A stretch of 64,000 nt of DNA from Pseudoips prasinana. Taxonomy: Eukaryota > Arthropoda > Insecta > Lepidoptera > Nolidae. The notes beneath the pieces were generated by a model. It was not told where the DNA came from. It saw only the letters and a list, made by a program, of their open reading frames with translations, and ran no database searches. This document shows, piece after piece, positions 1-11,780 of the stretch. Each line of letters begins with the position of its first letter. The first letter of the stretch is position 1. The stretch covers positions 5,426,501-5,490,500 of the forward strand of contig OX621252.1 in the NCBI GenBank assembly GCA_951640165.1, in the 5' to 3' direction. The translations under genes were made by a program, and so were the position numbers.

Positions 1-258
1 AGCTAGGTTTTCTATTCAATAGCCAATTCTGATAACATTGCCGAGCCTTACCGTGAGCCTTTCTAACGTGTCTATTCCAGCCTATTATGTGTTTACCTCT
101 ACCATGATTTGAAACCGCACCGTATGAATATTTCGCGCCTTCAGCCAGTATATGCACTATACTTTTATACCTATCATTAATTAATGATTTATAAATTGAA
201 CATTCACAAATTTTATCCGCACAAGTAGCAAAATCCGATGGAAAGTCAATATCTCCAT

Positions 259-400
259 ACTTATATAGCTAATTATACCCAGACTCAGGACAATCCGACA
301 TGTTCATGGAAAAAAATATGTGTCCTGGGTGGGTATCGAACCCACGACCTGCGATGTGGAAGACAAGCACTTACCAACATCGCCAACCGGCAAATTAATC
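259..400 (-). mobile_element. tRNA-headed SINE, family B, 5' part
   Basis: Read on the minus strand this begins with a tRNA-like head. A B-box-like GGTTCGATACC lies near 333-345, followed by a body that recurs around 9.2, 15.8 and 20.8 kb. The 3' half with the (ATT)n tail is missing. Pol III transcription from the internal boxes is the known mode for such SINEs; whether this copy is transcribed is unknown. Confidence 0.7.
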
Positions 401-659
401 TTGTGTTAATGTTATGCGAGTTAATTTGCTGATGCTTTTTTGGAGAGAGGGAAAGTGATGACAACGCGTGAGTGATTGTAGTGCCATATTAAACGCTTAC
501 TAATAGGTGGAACTGACTTAAGAAAGTAACACGTAAGTAATTTAAGTAACTACTTTAAGTACAAAGTATTTTAAGTAAGTATGAAATTACCTATATCATT
601 TATAAAAGATTAAAGTAAGTCGAAGAACAATGGAGAGGGCTATGTTCAGAAAATGCCTG
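401..659. other. no gene seen; AAGTA-rich stretch
   Basis: No convincing coding or RNA signal. From about 520 to 625 the sequence repeats short AAGTA/TTAAGT motifs without a clean period. Confidence 0.6.
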
Positions 660-663
660 CGAG

Positions 664-982
664 GTGAATCGGAAATGTCGAAATCCGCAGACGAATCAAA
701 GTACCGACATAGCCCGAAGATATGCCAAACTGATGTGTCAGTGGCTGTTGCACATAGTGAATAAAACTGTCACTCACTGGGGCAGATTTTTGTTGCCCCA
801 GAGGCCATCTGACACCGTAGGCAGACGCCCCCTAACAAGGTGGACCGATGATCTTGTAAGGGTTGCGAGTAGCAGCTGGATATGGGCAGCGCAAAACCGA
901 CTATTATGGAGATCGTTAGGTAAGGGTTCGTCCAGCTGTAGACCTCTTTCGGCTAACATGATGATGATTACGATGAAGTAAA
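664..982 (+). pseudogene. RTE-type LINE ORF2, C-terminal fragment
   Basis: The 105-codon frame ends in the reading frame typical of the C-terminus of lepidopteran RTE/BovB-like endonuclease-reverse transcriptases. It shows RRYAKLMCQW, a WGR-like motif, then TRWTDDLVRVASSSW and a RSLG motif, and closes in an ATGATGATG-rich tail. The RT and endonuclease domains are absent, so this is a 5'-truncated dead copy. Related pieces recur at about 1.6, 4.8, 12.3, 17.8, 20.4, 54.3, 58.9 and 63.7 kb. Confidence 0.8.
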
Positions 983-1596
983 AAAAAGAAAAGAAACACC
1001 AAATATTGGAATAAGAATAAGAAATATTGGAATGTATTTAATTATTTCACAGTGAGTATTGTCCCGGCTGTGTCCGTAAACTTTCGGTTACATGGTATAC
1101 CTATATGTGTCACATGCAATCTCAGGAATTTCGATGTGAAAAAACATTTGGAATTGTGCCTACCGTTCTTTGCATATGCAATATACAGAATACCCTTCCT
1201 TATATTCATATTGCTCTTTTATTTATAAAAATAGCCAACTGCGAGATCGTGCAGACTTTTTCGAGACCCTTTGGAAAGTAGCGGTGTTTTTGCTAAGTTA
1301 TTATTATTGTGGTTTGCATTATGGAAAAACGTGTTACGGAGGTTTTGTGAACAGCACTATCTTTTTAGAGTTAAACATGTTTGGCGATTGTAGATAGATT
1401 TTCTTATGGGAAGCTAGTGTAGTAAATATGTAAAATACATGTAAACATGTGTGTTTTAGCAATATTCTTGGCATACATTACTGTTACATTGATTGGAAGC
1501 GTTTAATAAGGTTCAAATCCCGGTTCAGGGCAACAAATTGTATTTGGATTTTAATTTTTAGTAAACTTATCAGAATAAGTCCTTTTGTCCTCTACA
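983..1596. other. no gene seen
   Basis: AT-rich DNA with only short unconvincing open frames. I recognise no repeat family here. Confidence 0.5.
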
Positions 1597-1712
1597 CGGT
1601 GGGCCGACGATCTTGTGCGGGTCGTGGGAAGCCGCTGGGTGCCGCCAGCGCAGGACCGGCTATTGTGGAGATCCTTTATCCAGTATTAGATGTCTTTCGG
1701 CTGATATGATGA
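1597..1712 (+). pseudogene. RTE-type LINE 3' end fragment
   Basis: A piece of the same RTE C-terminal region (VGRRSCAGRGKPL in one frame, W.DDLVRVVGSRW in the neighbouring one). It ends at a TGATATGATGAA-type tail. Only about 115 bp remain. Confidence 0.7.
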
Positions 1713-2304
1713 AACTTATCAGCCCTGGCATCGGAGCACGTAAAAGCTGTTGGTCATGCACCTGATCTGATTGCCTGGCCTTTGTCCACTGGTGGGGGCT
1801 GGAATAGACTATGCTAATACACATGTATAATGCATATACGTCCTGCGTAAAAATGTTGTCTCCATTGAGACCGTCATGTCCAAAAATCGACCAGGGTATG
1901 TTTTATTTATTTTGTACTATATTGCTGTGTGTCTGCCAGCAAGGAATATCACCACCCCATCTGATCCTATGGGGGTGTAGAAGTTCTGTTGTCCAGAGGG
2001 AATATCTCATAACGTCTTTCTGTGTACCATGACCTTCATACTGCGATCATGATCATGCTGATGGACACAACTCGATCGTGATGATAACATTGGAATAACA
2101 AATAAAACATGTTTATGAACTCACTCCATTTGATGATGTTTTAGGATAAACATGTTTAGAGATTTCTTTCTCACAATCAGAGTCTAAAGAAGCACCCCCA
2201 AAGCATATGTAAATAAAACCACTGTAGTATTATATAGACAAAAAGCTACCTACTTGAAACAATGAGACCTGAAAATACCTTAACTCTAAATCGGAATATC
2301 ATGC
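1713..2304. other. no gene seen
   Basis: No recognisable feature. A 73-codon frame at 1811-2032 has no motif. Confidence 0.5.
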
Positions 2305-2415
2305 ATTTATTTATCTGGCGGGATTCGAACCTGCACCCTCTACCATTCCTGAGTAGGCGATCTGCTGTTAAACTACAATCGATACACAGCGACAGATCAA
2401 TTTATGATTTCCCTT
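2305..2415 (-). mobile_element. tRNA-like SINE fragment, family D
   Basis: On the minus strand it carries GGTTCGAATCCCGCC, a near-perfect B box, inside a tRNA-like stretch. A second, shorter copy lies at 8272-8345 (CGGCGGGTCTCGAACCTGCA in plus orientation). The acceptor stem does not close properly, so I do not call a tRNA gene. Confidence 0.5.
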
Positions 2416-2424
2416 GCTAACCCA

Positions 2425-2466
2425 TTCCGTACATCTTCGTCGTCCGTACGACGAAGACGTACGGAA
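2425..2466. repeat. 19-bp inverted repeat, 4-nt loop
   Basis: Arms at 2425-2443 and 2448-2466 are complementary with one mismatch, around the loop CCGT. The arms contain TTCGTCGT/ACGACGAA. Confidence 0.75.
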
Positions 2467-2607
2467 GATCGGGTAAAAATGTGGATGACATTGGCACATT
2501 AGTTACAAGGAAGCTACTGGGCCTCCACGTGTTTTGGCTTCAAAATACGTGTTCTGAGTACAAGTGTGCTTTACGTCTGAGTTTGAAATGTTAGTAAATT
2601 TCAGCAT

Positions 2608-2790
2608 GCTCTGATTATTGAGTCTGGGTGTAATTATCTATATAAGTATGTATTTACAAAAGCAAAGTAGTATATGTAGTGCATCAGTTATCTGGTCTCC
2701 ATAGTACAAGCTCGGCTTAGTTTGGGATCAGATGGCTGTGTGTATGTAATGTCCCAGGATATTTTTATTATATTATTATTAAAAAAAGTG
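2608..2790 (+). mobile_element. SINE family B, 3' part
   Basis: Shares the body 'gagtctgggtgtaattatct' and the 'agtttgggatcagatggctg' segment with the copies at 9.2, 15.8 and 20.8 kb. It ends in a run of ATT/TTA. The tRNA head is missing. Confidence 0.7.
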
Positions 2791-3689
2791 GGTTTCGTCT
2801 TTGAATAAAAGAAATAAAATATTTAAAGCATGTCGCATGCATTTATTTCGGTTACAAAGTGCATGTTAGCTGAAACGAGAAGCCAATTTGTGTGACAAAT
2901 TTTCTCATCTCAAGTAGCGTTGGACTCACAGATGCGGTGCGCTGAACGTCGTGAACTATAAAAAATAATATCACATTTTATACAGCGGTAGTTTAGTCGA
3001 TTTTCCTTTGTAAAATATGTGAGATAAAATTCGGTTTTGTTGTCACTTTGGGTAGTATCGCATGCATTCTTAAGGTTAAAGATACCACGTTGTTAGTATT
3101 AAACATATTTTACCCTACGGTTTTCACCAACATATACGTCCGGGCGTTAGATCCATATGCTTATTGAGTATAGACGGGATGCACACCGCCGGCGCGTACT
3201 AGTACAGAGGAAGAGGTACTAATGTGAAGGAGGGGCAGTTGCTTCATCCACAGACGGACTCAGATAGTGACCGGACACGGGTGTTTCGGTAGGTGTCTGA
3301 GCCCGGAGCCCGGTGGAACTTACACCTGCCGTCACTTTCCGCAACAGATCCACACAAAAGAACTGTAAATTGCACCCATATTACCTGGATGAATGTTCGT
3401 GCGTTTCTTATGGAACTTTGTACAGCGCATTATCAGACTGTGGAAGCAGTAGCATTTAGAAGTATTTTCAAAGCGGTATGACATGGTAACCTTCAATGTA
3501 TTTAAATAAATACAGTTAAATAATTTGCATAATAAAAAAAAAATTAAAGAGAAACAACAAAACGCTGATGCGAGTTGTTCGTAATGTACCATGCTATTAT
3601 AACTTTGCATTTCTCTGTAAGCGAATTATTGTAAATTCTTTTAGACAAATAAGTGTCTTTCACCGTTACTCTCAAGACGCGAGCTAATT
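2791..3689. other. no gene seen
   Basis: No recognised element. A 62-codon plus frame and a 92-codon minus frame overlap each other near 3.3-3.6 kb; neither shows a motif. Confidence 0.5.
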
Positions 3690-3798
3690 TCTTCCTTAAA
3701 GGTGGCACTTGCGACCCCTTTGGTGTGTCTATCGGCAGTGATCAGTTACCATCAGGCGCCCCGCATGATCGTTTGTCTTGCTAGTATAAATAAAAAAA
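3690..3798 (+). mobile_element. LINE 3' end fragment
   Basis: Contains the 'cagtgatcagttaccatcag' segment followed by 'gatcgtttgtc' and an A-rich tail. The same 3' end occurs at 50.93-51.04 kb (plus) and at 55.1 kb (minus). Only the untranslated end remains. Confidence 0.6.
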
Positions 3799-4784
3799 GA
3801 GAAACATACAAGTTTTCTGGCATGCCATCAGATGGAATTTCGTTTAAATTTTCAAATGTATAAATTACTAATTCACATTCACAAATTGGTTGAACATTGT
3901 AAATGGAACACTAAATTGTTTGGAACATGTATTATGTTAAATAGAAAAACGCATTCCCATTTCGCGTGCGTCGGAAGAATACAGAGGGGAACGGCAAACA
4001 AATGTCTTGTGATTAAGTTAAATTAGTACATTTATCTTCCTTTATCAATTTAATTTGAGAATATTTGGTAGAAAAAGTTGATGGGATGTTTTGTGGAACG
4101 TCTTTATGAAGGGAACGGTGAAAAGGGAATTTTTATACAATAATTATACTGCGTATATTTTTCATATCCCGTTACTCTGTAAGTACTTCTGTAAGTTAAA
4201 ATATTACAGAAAGTCCTACAATAGTGAGTGAGTTACTTTTTTTAACGTGGTGTAATCCTTTATGGATCGTCCCGCCGTTGGGAAAGTGGCAGGGTATGTT
4301 GGATTCCCAGCCAGATGGTAGGGCTGGGTTTATCGACTAAAACTCCACGGTTTTCCTCAACCAAGTCAGCCTCAGCCAGTCCACGAGACTCGCTCGCGCG
4401 TTCAGCGCAGTCTGGACAGGTGCTGGCCCGCACCGTGACAGTGAGCCAGCACCGGCCCAGTATAAGTGAGCTATCTCAAAAACACTCATTTTATTTTAAA
4501 ATAAAAAAAAAGATAGGTGGTGGAGGAAATTAAAGAAGTGCTATATACCCATTAACAGATCCCGATACGAAATGCGTCTGCTGAAAGACGTTTAGTATGA
4601 GAAGTTAACTTTCATTAACTTTGCAATTAGTTCTATTTTATGAGGAAATTAATTTTCTTAAGTTTCGTCCTTTATACTGTGTATTTTGGCAGTATTTCTT
4701 AGAACCTGCAAAGTCGGGCAGGACAAAAAAACACCTCATAAATGTAACGTTTATTAAATTTGAATTTTATTTATTTTCAAAAGT
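3799..4784. other. no gene seen; one GC-rich block
   Basis: Mostly AT-rich. A more GC-rich block at about 4262-4470 contains a 72-codon frame without motifs; I cannot assign it. Confidence 0.5.
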
Positions 4785-4934
4785 CATCATCATCAAATCA
4801 TCCGAAAGACGTCCACTGCTAGACAAAGACCTACCACAATAATCTCCACAATGACCGGACTTGTGCAGCAAGGGTTGCGGGAAGTCACTGAATGCGGGAT
4901 TCAGCGCCATCCCGCGATCCTTGCAAGATCGATT
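4785..4934 (-). pseudogene. RTE-type LINE 3' end fragment
   Basis: Minus-strand reading gives a degraded version of the RTE C-terminus (CCGAAAGACGTCCACTGCT on the plus strand is the usual end). The CATCATCATC run at the left edge is the 3' tail seen in reverse. Confidence 0.75.
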
Positions 4935-5841
4935 TATTGATTTTAAAAGCAATTTTACTAATTTAGAAGGTAGCAAAAACCTCCAAGTATATATTTAAGA
5001 TTTTTCTTGCGTAATATATCCATTTACATAAGATATCACTATTTATTAATGCATAATAAAACTCTTTGAAAAATATTTGCAACGGTGCATAGAGTTATTC
5101 AGTTAGCATAAAAGGATTAAATGAGGGAGATATGCTGGCGTTCCACGCTATATTGAATCATTTTAACAAGTTGGCAAGTTTCCACTGGGATTCACGTTGT
5201 GTTTAAATGCTAATGGGCTATTTTGCAAGGTAGTAGGAAAGGGATCGATTCAGGTCATGTCTCATTTTGAAAACAGGATGGTTTAAAGAGACAATCGACT
5301 ATGGACTCCTTCCTTGGCGTAGTGCCGCTATACTCAGCCACTAACCGCATGTGGATCGCTGGGCCTTTGTTTTTGTTTCATCTGAAATTACTATTTTTTA
5401 CATTAATAAATTTATATATTTAATATTTTACAGCAATACGTGTGTATACCATTCGAAATTAAACAACTTAATGGTAAAATGTTTAAATCTTTGCTGAAAC
5501 GATGGCTAATGCACAACCTATTTTATGACCTCAAATAGTTTTTTGCTTATGAACAAGTATCGAAGCAACTGATTTATTGAATTTATCATCATGTGTTATT
5601 TATCTGTTGTCAAGATTACAAAAATAAATTGTTTAATATTAAGATAGGTAGAAAAAATAATTGCATGCCCGATATGGGTAACTGTTGATCAATCAAATTG
5701 TTATAACATCTTTATTCTGTACACAGTTTTTGGCAATCAAATTATCTATGTCTAAAGTAAAGTAAAGTAACTACATCTTTAACTAGAAATTATGTTTTAT
5801 TTGAAACCTAAATAATTTTTGCTGGCGGCCTTCGACCTAGC
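4935..5841. other. no gene seen
   Basis: AT-rich DNA; an AAAGT triple repeat at 5755-5770 is the only pattern noted. Confidence 0.5.
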
Positions 5842-5914
5842 GACCTTTTTTATACGAACCACAAACACGTTACAGTCATGTTTGTAACTGTTTGTGGCCC
5901 GTATAAAAAAGGTT
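5842..5914. repeat. imperfect inverted repeat
   Basis: ACCTTTTTTATACG...CCACAAACACGTTAC pairs with GTAACTGTTTGTGG...CGTATAAAAAAGGT across a short loop. Arms of roughly 30 bp with a few mismatches. Confidence 0.7.
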
Positions 5915-5919
5915 GAGTA

Positions 5920-6160
5920 TCGCTGGTCTAGTGGTAGCGTGTTCTACCGCAGATAATGTCTAAAATGTCATATCTGGCGGGGGTAAGTCGCGCCACGAAG
6001 GTCACGTATAGCCATCCGTAATACAGCCAGCCTCATTTCGGTCATGTCGGCGTCCTATCCCATTTCGCCGTGCGCATGCGCTTGCGCAATATCATCCCGC
6101 GCAGATGGCTAGTCTCTATTGAGGCTGGCAGCCGTGACTGAAATTCAATCACGACCTTCA
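5920..6160 (+). mobile_element. SINE family C
   Basis: Starts with a tRNA-like A box (TGGTCTAGTGGTAGCGTG). It ends with the 'cagatggctagtctctattg' and 'ggcagccgtgactgaaatt' block found in reverse at 19.44-19.80 kb and forward at 61.4-61.67 kb. The middle is diverged. Confidence 0.65.
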
Positions 6161-6184
6161 GTTTCATAAAAACAAATATTAAAA

Positions 6185-7845
6185 CGACGTCGTGCGGGTC
6201 AAGATGACTTCTGCAAGAAGTTGAAACGGTTGGCCGAATCCAAACTGTAATACAGTAATTTAATATTTTAATTGGACACTAGAGATACGGTATATGTCAT
6301 TCATTTTTTAAAAGTGTTATTATTGTAATGAGAGATAATAACGAGTAACTTACGTGCGTGCGAGACGTCACGCGATATGGGCCGCGACGTCGTGCGGGTC
6401 AAGATGACTTCAGGAAGAAGTTGAAACGGTTGGCCGAATCCAAACTGTAATACAGTAATTTAATATTTTAATTGGACACTAGAGATACGGTATATGTCAT
6501 TCATTTTTTTAAAGTGTTATTATTGTAATGAGAGATAATAACGAGTAACTTACGTGCGTGCGAGACGTCACGCGATATGGGCCGCGACGTCGTGCGGGTC
6601 AAGATGACTTCAGGAAGAAGTTGAAACGGTTGGCCGAATCCAAACTGTAATACAGTAATTTAATATTTTAATTGGACACTAGAGATACGGTATATGTCAT
6701 TCATTTTTTAAAAGTGTTATTATTGTAATGAGAGATAATAACGAGTAACTTACGTGCGTGCGAGACGTCACGCGATATGGGCCGCGACGTCGTGCGGGTC
6801 AAGATGACTTCAGGAAGAAGTTGAAACGGTTGGCCGAATCCAAACTGTAATACAGTAATTTAATATTTTAATTGGACACTAGAGATACGGTATATGTCAT
6901 TCATTTTTTAAAAGTGTTATTATTGTAATGAGAGATAATAACGAGTAACTTACGTGCGTGCGAGACGTCACGCGATATGGGCCGCGACGTCGTGCGGGTC
7001 AAGATGACTTCAGGAAGAAGTTGAAACGGTTGGCCGAATCCAAACTGTAATACAGTAATTTAATATTTTAATTGGACACTAGAGATACGGTATATGTCAT
7101 TCATTTTTTAAAAGTGTTATTATTGTAATGAAGATAATAACGAGTAACTTACGTGTGTGCGAGACGTCACGCGATATGGGCCGCGACGTCGTGCGGGTCA
7201 AGATGACTTCAGGAAGAAGTTGAAACGGTTGGCCGAATCCAAACTGTAATACAGTAATTTAATATTTTAATTGGACACTAGAGATACGGTATATGTCATT
7301 CATTTTTTAAAAGTGTTATTATTGTAATGAGAGATAATAACGAGTAACTTACGTGCGTGCGAGACGTCACGCGATATGGGCCGCGACGTCGTGCGGGTCA
7401 AGATGACTTCAGGAAGAAGTTGAAACGGTTGGCCGAATCCAAACTGTAATACAGTAATTTAATATTTTAATTGGACACTAGAGATACGGTATATGTCATT
7501 CATTTTTTAAAAGTGTTATTATTGTAATGAGAGATAATAACGAGTAACTTACGTGCGTGCGAGACGTCACGCGATATGGGCCGCGACGTCGTGCGGGTCA
7601 AGATGACTTCAGGAAGAAGTTGAAACGGTTGGCCGAATCCAAACTGTAATACAGTAATTTAATATTTTAATTGGACACTAGAGATACGGTATATGTCATT
7701 CATTTTTTAAAAGTGTTATTATTGTAATGAGAGATAATAACGAGTAACTTACGTGCGTGCGAGACGTCACGCGATATGGGCCGCGACGTCGTGCGGGTCA
7801 AGATGACTTCAGGAAGAAGTTGAAACGGTTGACCAAATCCAACAT
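6185..7845 (+). repeat. 200-bp satellite, eight full copies plus a partial one
   Basis: Units start at 6185, 6385, 6585, 6785, 6985, 7184, 7384 and 7584, with a truncated ninth at 7784. Each begins CGACGTCGTGCGGGTCAAG, passes through an AT-rich middle containing ACTGTAATACAGT, and ends with GAGACGTCACGCGATATGGG. Copies are nearly identical: the fifth is 199 bp through one lost base, and the first carries CTTCTGCAAG where the others have CTTCAGGAAG. No unit is open for translation. The unit is nucleosome-length, with CpG-rich ends and an AT-rich middle. It may be the internal array of a larger non-autonomous transposon. Confidence 0.97.
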
Positions 7846-7854
7846 AAAATTAAA

Positions 7855-7944
7855 TACGTAAGTTACTCGTTATTAAAAAATGAATGACATATACCGTATC
7901 TCTAGTGTCCAATTATAATATTAAATTACTGTATTACAGTTTGG
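7855..7944 (-). repeat. inverted part-copy of the 200-bp unit
   Basis: Matches the reverse complement of the satellite unit, from the ACGTAAGTTACTCGTTATT end to ACTGTATTACAGTTTGG, with about 25 bp of the unit left out. It follows directly after the array and could fold back on the last copies. Confidence 0.92.
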
Positions 7945-8271
7945 TTTACTCCATTGTTACTACAGAGTACATATGCTGTTACATTTAACAGTTACACACA
8001 AATCTGTTTTCTTGATATTTACTCCAAATGTCTGTAATCCCGTTACAACCTGGCAACATTCCATGCACCGTGCTTACAACATTCTGGTCACGATGCTTTG
8101 ATAATATCGGCTCCGGAAAGTCGCCTGCCTCGTGGGGATTTATCCAACGTTTTAGTTTTTGAATTTAAACTTTAGATGGATGCAGGAATTTGTTTTAAAG
8201 TCTGAAAATCTATGAGGCATGTTGATGGCAATATTTTCCCAGGTAGTATAAATATTCTTAATGGGAAATCA
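7945..8271. other. no gene seen
   Basis: No recognisable feature. Confidence 0.5.
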
Positions 8272-8345
8272 TAAATTTATCCGGCGGGTCTCGAACCTGC
8301 AATAACCGATACACACTGGCAGATCAAATTTAGGATTCCCTTGGT
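8272..8345 (-). mobile_element. tRNA-like SINE fragment, family D
   Basis: Shorter copy of the element at 2305-2415. It shares the CGGCGGG...CGAACCTGCA head and the CGATACACA...CAGATCAAATTTA segment. Confidence 0.5.
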
Positions 8346-9007
8346 ATCCTCCGGAAGGGTGTTACGAGGCACGGGTTCGATATTTGATTTGACTTTTACA
8401 TTATATAAAAGTCAACACACACACTATAGAAAATTAATACATTATATTAATGTAAGTATTGTACGGGACTTTAGATATAGTTTAACATAACATATACACA
8501 ATAATATATTTTACACCCATAGATGTTAGAACAGAAATCGAACCCAAAACACGTTATTGCCAAGGTTTTAACTTCACTCACTTGCATTTGAAATATAGTT
8601 TTGATAAGCTATTCAAGACGTATGAATACCTGATTCTTCATTATCAACGTTTGTGCAGAAAGCTTGCAATACCAACAACATAGAACGACCTCTCGCAAAA
8701 TAATATCAGAAACCTTTTCAGATGAAAATCTAAACAGCATGTCGAATAGCTTTATGCTTCTATTCACCCTACAGGATACTTCAAAACGGGAAATGATATT
8801 ACATAGAATATTAATACCATAGAGAGGACTGAAATGCAGTTTGTTGGTCGAATAGTAAGGGGTCCATAACGTTAGTACCTTTACACGTGCTCCATCGGTA
8901 GTATAACCGGGAGCAAATTTAAGTGGTGAGGTCACTTCATTTACACGTCACGTCGTGTTTTCGCTCTATAAGCAAACAAACGGGGAATTACCACCTCGTT
9001 TAATAAA
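8346..9007. other. no gene seen
   Basis: A 108-codon minus-strand frame (8609-8935) has no motif and no supporting splice or codon pattern. I leave it uncalled. Confidence 0.5.
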
Positions 9008-9156
9008 TCACACTAATATTATAAAGGTGAAAGTTTGTGAGTGTGTATGATTGTTACTTCTTCACGGCTAAACGGCTAGAGCGATTTTGATAAAATTTGG
9101 TATAAAGTTAGCTGACACCCTGGATTAACGCGAGTAAAACCGCGGGGCACAGCTAG
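9008..9156 (+). mobile_element. Helitron-like non-autonomous element
   Basis: Begins TCACACTAATATTATAAAGG directly after an A and ends GGGGCACAGCTAG directly before a T. The 5' TC, 3' CTAG and insertion between A and T with no duplication are Helitron hallmarks. Similar complete copies lie at 39259-39436 and 63318-63486. It has no coding capacity. Confidence 0.75.
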
Positions 9157-9159
9157 TTA

Positions 9160-9405
9160 ATAATAAATATCCTGGACATTATTCAGCCACAGCCATTTGA
9201 TCTCAAACTAAGCAGAGCTTGAACTTTGAGAATAACTGATCTATTACATACACTACGTTTCTTTTGTAAATACATACTTATATAGATAATTACACCCAGA
9301 CTCAAGACAAACATACATGTTCATGCACACAAATATCTGTCCTGGATGGGAGTCGAACCCGTGACCTGCAGCGTGAAAGACCAACCACGCCAACAAGTCT
9401 CTCTA
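9160..9405 (-). mobile_element. SINE family B, near full length
   Basis: Minus-strand copy with the tRNA-like head (GTTGGCGTGGTTGG and a B-box-like GGTTCGACTCCCA), the shared body, and an (ATT)-type tail at its 3' end near 9160. Confidence 0.8.
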
Positions 9406-9429
9406 ATTACCGCTACCTTGCAGAATACA

Positions 9430-9837
9430 CTCCCAAGTTATCGTGTTAATATTATGTTCCCTGGTGACGCCTTAGTGATGCCTTGTGTGTCGCAGGCATC
9501 ATGAGAATCTTGGCTATGGTAATCGTTTATCAGCAGGTTGTATGCTTGATTGGCAAATTCATAGTATAAAAATACTTGAGCTGTAAACAGACCGTAAGGT
9601 TTAAGTGGAAATTCAAATACAATGGAAGCGAAACATTTTCAATAAGTATCGCTTTATTTGTTGTCTGCAGAGAGTACGTCGTTTCTCAAACTTGGCTTGA
9701 TACCCCTTGGGGATCTTGTTACACTATCAATACAAAAATGCAACGTTTACTAAACAATGATGTATATAAACATATACACATATTATTGTGACCTTCTGGA
9801 TTCGATACATCTTTAATACCATATCTTACTAGCCTTG
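9430..9837. other. no gene seen
   Basis: A 71-codon frame at 9576-9791 carries no motif. Nothing else recognised. Confidence 0.5.
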
Positions 9838-9990
9838 TATCATCATCATCAGCATGTCAGTCAAAGTACACCCACTGTTGGATGTAGGATGTAGGATAAA
9901 AGCCTAAAAGCTTGGCAAACGGTTTGGCGATCGCAGTTGGTCATAGTTCATAGAAAAACGCTGCTGCCCGTTCTCTGGTAGGTATTCCTT
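9838..9990 (-). pseudogene. RTE-related LINE 3' end fragment
   Basis: CATCATCATC at the left edge is the reversed 3' tail. The segment ending 'gctgctgcccgttctctgg' recurs at 48.9 kb. Too short and degraded for a coding call. Confidence 0.55.
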
Positions 9991-10242
9991 CGGACGATTT
10001 CTATGCCGTATGCCCTTATGTCACTGTGTCATAAATAAATACATAAAAGACTTATTACAATTCACAAATACGTCATGAGCATAAAAATACTGCCCTTTCG
10101 ATCGATGAAAACCAAAAGAGTTTTAATGAAACATAAATAAAAGCAACATCAACAGCCCACGTCATATTTTTATACTCAAGCTTATAATTTAATGTTTTTG
10201 TTTGGTGGGTAAAAACCTATACTTAGTGACGATTTATTTTAC

Positions 10243-10440
10243 CCGTTATAATAATATAATATCTGGGGACAATGTCACACAGATCATCCTAGCCCCAAAC
10301 TAAGCAAAGCTTGTACTATGGGTACCAGGCGACGATATACATACTTATATAGATAGATAAATACTAAATACATACATAAAATACATAGAAAACATCCATG
10401 ACTCAGAAACAAATATTCGTGCTCATCACTACTAGGCTAC
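10243..10440 (-). mobile_element. SINE family A, 5'-truncated
   Basis: Reverse copy of the body and tail of the element at 13256-13530. It includes the 'tctggggacaatgtcacaca' and 'cgtgctcatcac' segments. The tRNA head is missing. Confidence 0.75.
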
Positions 10441-11702
10441 GGTGATTTTACTTGCCATTTACTTGAACCATGCGAAATGGCTGCTAGGGTGCTCCCATAT
10501 AAACTTTGAGAAGCTCTGGACTAATGCATAATCAATGCACCGCCATTAAGGACCCGCTGTTGCCAACTTTATCTGAGGGATTGTATCTCGAATCTGTACT
10601 AGTGGTTTTCGAGTGTTGTTCTCCTATTTTTATAGCCTTTTTTCCTATACCATAACAGGATAGAAATACTTTCACGCCGTCTAAAATTCCATACCAATTG
10701 CAAATCCAATTCCAACTCCTATTGGTAAAAGGTTTTAAAGTGGGTGTCACAAAAAAATATTCTATGAACATTTCGTATCTTTTTCATATTAACGTAGAGC
10801 GAGAGTTACATAAAACTACATTGAACACTGACCACTGAACCACAAACAGTGACAGTGAGAGAGAGAGAGAAAGAGAGTCTTTTTGTTAGATGGGTTGGGC
10901 TCACGCTCGCCTTTATTGACTGGTGAAGCAGTTAAATACTCGTAGGCTAACTAACTTAACGTAAAAAAAGAAGGGAAGTGACGTGAATAATCACTCCCAG
11001 TCAGCTGATACTCTTGAAATCAAGAACCAGAAATCTTTTAGCATACTTTCCCAAATGATGGTAGTTTTATTGGTAAATTGGGCCTCTTTTTTAATCGGTT
11101 AATCGGGACTATTCCCTCCCTTTTATCCACCACTGCAAGTCCTGTAAGCCAGGATCAACAGTGGGACACAATGAAATGATTCTGCGCGGTCAGGCTCAGG
11201 GAATGTCCCGGGGAATCACTTTCACTGTGTTAGATTTCGAGTTAGCGAGTTATAAATTGAATAGTTCCACACCATATGGTAAATTGGGCTTCTTAAAATT
11301 ACACACAATATATGTTACACATTGTAGTTTATATGTTGTGATTGCAGAACTTTTATAAATCTTTTTAATATCTTAGACCAAATCTAAAACGAATGGTAAA
11401 GGTTGACGCCAATATCGTGCAGACTCGTTCATCGCACGTGGCGCCATACACACACAGAGGCGATGAACTGCAGAGAGGACTACGATATTGCTACGGACTA
11501 CGGGCTGCTACGGCGTAGAGACGCGATGAATGGACCACGAAGAAGCGTAGTAAATTCCGTGGTTTCTTTTTAGAGACTTTTTATTGAATTCTTTTCACCC
11601 GCAAGAATTCCGAAGATTTAAAAAATACAAAAATCGTCTATATACTTGATTTTATTCCCGCAGTGTTTATTATTTGTGATATTACTACGCTAAATTACAC
11701 CA
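10441..11702. other. no gene seen; GA microsatellite
   Basis: Contains a short (GA)n run at about 10858-10877 and otherwise unassigned AT-rich DNA. A 79-codon minus frame and a 65-codon plus frame have no motifs. Confidence 0.5.
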
Positions 11703-11780
11703 TAGTAGTGTTCTCCTGGTTCAATTTCAGCCATGGTGGTCAGTCCTAATAGAGATTAACTATCTTCTGCACGGCACTTA
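11703..11780 (-). mobile_element. SINE family C 3' fragment
   Basis: 'cagccatggtggtcagtcc' with 'aatagagattaac' is the reversed 3' block of SINE family C, compare 19.45-19.52 kb. Confidence 0.4.

Noticed and set aside
6185..7845. Regular array that might be taken for a CRISPR-like array
   Set aside because: The unit is 200 bp throughout with no unique spacers, in a eukaryotic transposon-rich context. It is a satellite.
8609..8935. 108-codon minus-strand open frame
   Set aside because: No domain, no repeat relation, no splice context; the length is not exceptional for chance in a 64-kb window.
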